39,837 bases of DNA from a virus. Under the pieces are notes generated by a model. The model searched no databases and was not told where the DNA came from. It saw nothing but the letters and a program-made list of their open reading frames with translations. Below, in pieces: positions 38,842 to 39,837 of the stretch; position 1 is the stretch's first letter; each line of letters begins with the position of its first letter. Made by a program: the position numbers and the translations under genes. Location: IMG/VR virus record IMGVR_UViG_3300008110_000261, positions 1-39,837 of that record; one strand, 5' to 3'.

Positions 38842-39475
38842 AAACGCCACCTCCGATGTTCATTTTTCTTTTTTGAGTAAAATCAGGTGCAGGTGCAGTT
38901 GCCCGAGCAGCCCCACCGGGACCAAAGATAAATGCACCTCCAGCCGCAGCTTCAGACACAGCTTTGAAGCGAGCCAAATCTTCTTCTGCTTTGATGCGGT
39001 CTTGTTGCAGTTTCTCGTTAGCCTTGAGCTGTTCTGCCTGCCTTGCAGCCGCAGCCTTTTGCTCTTCAGCCGCAAGACCAGCCTGAATGCCTCCGGATGT
39101 CTTCAACTTGTCTATTGCCTGTTTCTGGCTGACTGCGCCCCCAATGTATTCGTAGGCACGCTTGTACATGGCAGCTTTTTCAGAGAAAGGAATGTCTGAA
39201 TGTACGGTATCGTTGTACAGCTTCTTCATGTCTTCCGGCATGAACGAGACAAGCGTGCCAAGCACCTTTTCGTCGGCCGCAACTTCCGTCTTCAGCTTCT
39301 TGTAGTCAGCATATGCGCTGGCGGCCGATGTGATGCCTTTTGCAATCGCAGCCCCGGCGCCTTCGTACCCAGCCTGTAGTGTCTTTCCAATGTTTGCTCC
39401 AGCCTCCAGAATGCCCTGTCCCATCATGGACATGGCTCGAGGTGCTTCACCTTGGTACGGATTGAGTGGTTTCAT
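38828..39475 (-). CDS. Probable virion protein with coiled coil (215 aa)
   Basis: 215 residues. N terminus MKPLNPYQGEAPRAMSMMG, then a Gly/Ala-rich part, a helix with VLGTLVSFMPEDMKKLYND, and a long charged coiled coil (EEQKAAAARQAEQLKANEKLQQDRIKAEEDLARFKAVSE) followed by a Gly/Ala-rich tail ending MNIGGGVYDRP. The start overlaps the Cys-cluster gene by 29 bases. Composition matches the adjacent internal-type proteins, so a minor virion protein is likely. Family not recognised. Confidence 0.6.
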   Translation of the reverse strand: MKPLNPYQGEAPRAMSMMGQGILEAGANIGKTLQAGYEGAGAAIAKGITSAASAYADYKKLKTEVAADEKVLGTLVSFMPEDMKKLYNDTVHSDIPFSEKAAMYKRAYEYIGGAVSQKQAIDKLKTSGGIQAGLAAEEQKAAAARQAEQLKANEKLQQDRIKAEEDLARFKAVSEAAAGGAFIFGPGGAARATAPAPDFTQKRKMNIGGGVYDRP

Positions 39476-39749
39476 AGAAGGACTTTCTGGCTTCTAAACA
39501 AAGCACACTACCTGCCTTAAACTGCCGGCAAGCCTGTGGACGGTGTTCATAAATTGTACACGAAACAGATTTACCAACAACTCCAGACAAAGCTGCGCAT
39601 CTGTTGTTGCAGGTCTTAAGCAGCGGGTAGTCATCTCGAATCAATTCCGGTGGTATCCCTGCTGCATCAGCTTTGTCCCGGCGCAGCACAGGCCAACTCC
39701 ATTTGTGGCTGCAGCAGGCTCCGCAAGTCCTGCAGTCCAGATCTGACAT
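39447..39749 (-). CDS. CxxCxxCC (YkgJ-like) metal/Fe-S cluster protein
   Basis: 100 residues from the ATG at 39749 (MSDLDCRTCGACC); the frame could also start at 39791 inside the terminal repeat, adding 14 residues. CRTCGACC, then a CNNRCAAL and CTIYEHRPQACRQF set, is the signature of the YkgJ family (UPF0153) of Cys-cluster proteins thought to bind zinc or an Fe-S cluster. The gene overlaps the 3' end of the PAPS-reductase-like gene by 83 bases, so the two are expressed as a unit. Reaction unknown; a partner in a sulfur-linked chemistry is a hypothesis. Confidence 0.85.
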   Translation of the reverse strand: MSDLDCRTCGACCSHKWSWPVLRRDKADAAGIPPELIRDDYPLLKTCNNRCAALSGVVGKSVSCTIYEHRPQACRQFKAGSVLCLEARKSFYETTQSVPR

Positions 39750-39837
39750 TGCAGTACTCTGAGACTGGTTGTTCGTGCAGGACTCGCTCATGGAAGTTCT
39801 CTACTTGGATTCCAAATTTAGGGCAATGCACAAACTT
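39667..39837 (-). CDS. PAPS reductase-like protein, C-terminal end (continuation of the 1..783 gene)
   Basis: This is the last part of the gene that starts at 783. Codon 224 begins at 39837 and the frame continues through the right copy of the terminal repeat to a TGA at 39667, giving the C terminus ELACAAPGQS. Because the join is in frame, the genome is circular or permuted in the sampled molecules. It overlaps the CxxCxxCC gene by 83 bases. Confidence 0.8.
   Translation of the reverse strand, partial: KFVHCPKFGIQVENFHERVLHEQPVSEYCNVRSGLQDLRSLLQPQMELACAAPGQS
39724..39837. repeat. Terminal direct repeat, right copy
   Basis: These 114 bases are identical to positions 1-114; see the left copy. 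The unique genome length is therefore 39723 bases if the contig is circular. Confidence 0.95.

Noticed and set aside
1-39723. TGTCTGA as a Neisseriaceae DNA uptake sequence (contains GTCTGA)
   Set aside because: Uptake sequences have conserved 10-12-base words; here bases before and after the heptamer vary freely.
1-39837. tRNA genes and CRISPR arrays
   Set aside because: No cloverleaf with a proper T-loop and no regularly spaced repeat array was found on either strand.

Overview
The window is one essentially complete tailed-phage genome of about 39.7 kb. Its first and last 114 bases are identical, and a reading frame (a PAPS-reductase-type gene) runs unbroken across the junction, so the contig is circular or circularly permuted. 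The virion genes are terminase large subunit, portal, scaffold, a DUF5309-type major capsid protein, connector and nozzle-like tail proteins, fibres and several large Ala/Gln-rich ejection-type proteins. No tape-measure, sheath or baseplate gene is visible, which points to a podovirus-like virion. I see no integrase, repressor, DNA polymerase, RNA polymerase or tRNA. The host cannot be named from the sequence: base composition is near 50% G+C, Shine-Dalgarno sites are present for only some genes, and several leaders are simply A-rich.

Layout. Nearly everything is read on the minus strand. From 20.2 kb leftwards come terminase, portal, scaffold, capsid (13.9-20.2 kb), connector and small genes (11.6-13.6 kb), glycine-rich fibres (8.2-11.6 kb), small basic proteins and a lysis cassette with a GH108 muramidase (6.9-8.2 kb), a nozzle-like protein, another fibre, an acetyltransferase and an ejection-type protein (0.8-6.6 kb). 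Transcription then crosses the contig junction through the PAPS-reductase gene and a Cys-cluster protein to three more virion or ejection proteins (34.3-39.5 kb). The minus strand continues with an OB-fold SSB-like protein, an endonuclease, a replication-accessory protein, a DnaB-type helicase, a RecE-like nuclease, a dNMP kinase, a damaged cytosine methyltransferase and a string of small proteins ending in a probable terminase small subunit (25.4-34.1 kb). Only 21.8-25.3 kb is plus strand: an AAA+ ATPase, a partner protein, a small membrane protein and three small genes. It is preceded by a repeat-rich 835-bp gap that may hold an origin or control region, and closed by a terminator at 25.33 kb.

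Most striking points. (1) The DnaB-type helicase is encoded in two pieces, split between Walker A and Walker B, with four other genes between them. (2) The cytosine methyltransferase has its SAM-binding start and its C-terminal motifs in two different frames of one short locus, and the catalytic centre is absent. (3) The heptamer TGTCTGA (and its complement) is more than ten times commoner than expected over the whole genome. (4) One gene has an in-frame TAA followed by a convincing continuation that ends exactly at the next start codon. (5) One of two paralogous glycine-rich fibre genes is a frame-broken chimera.
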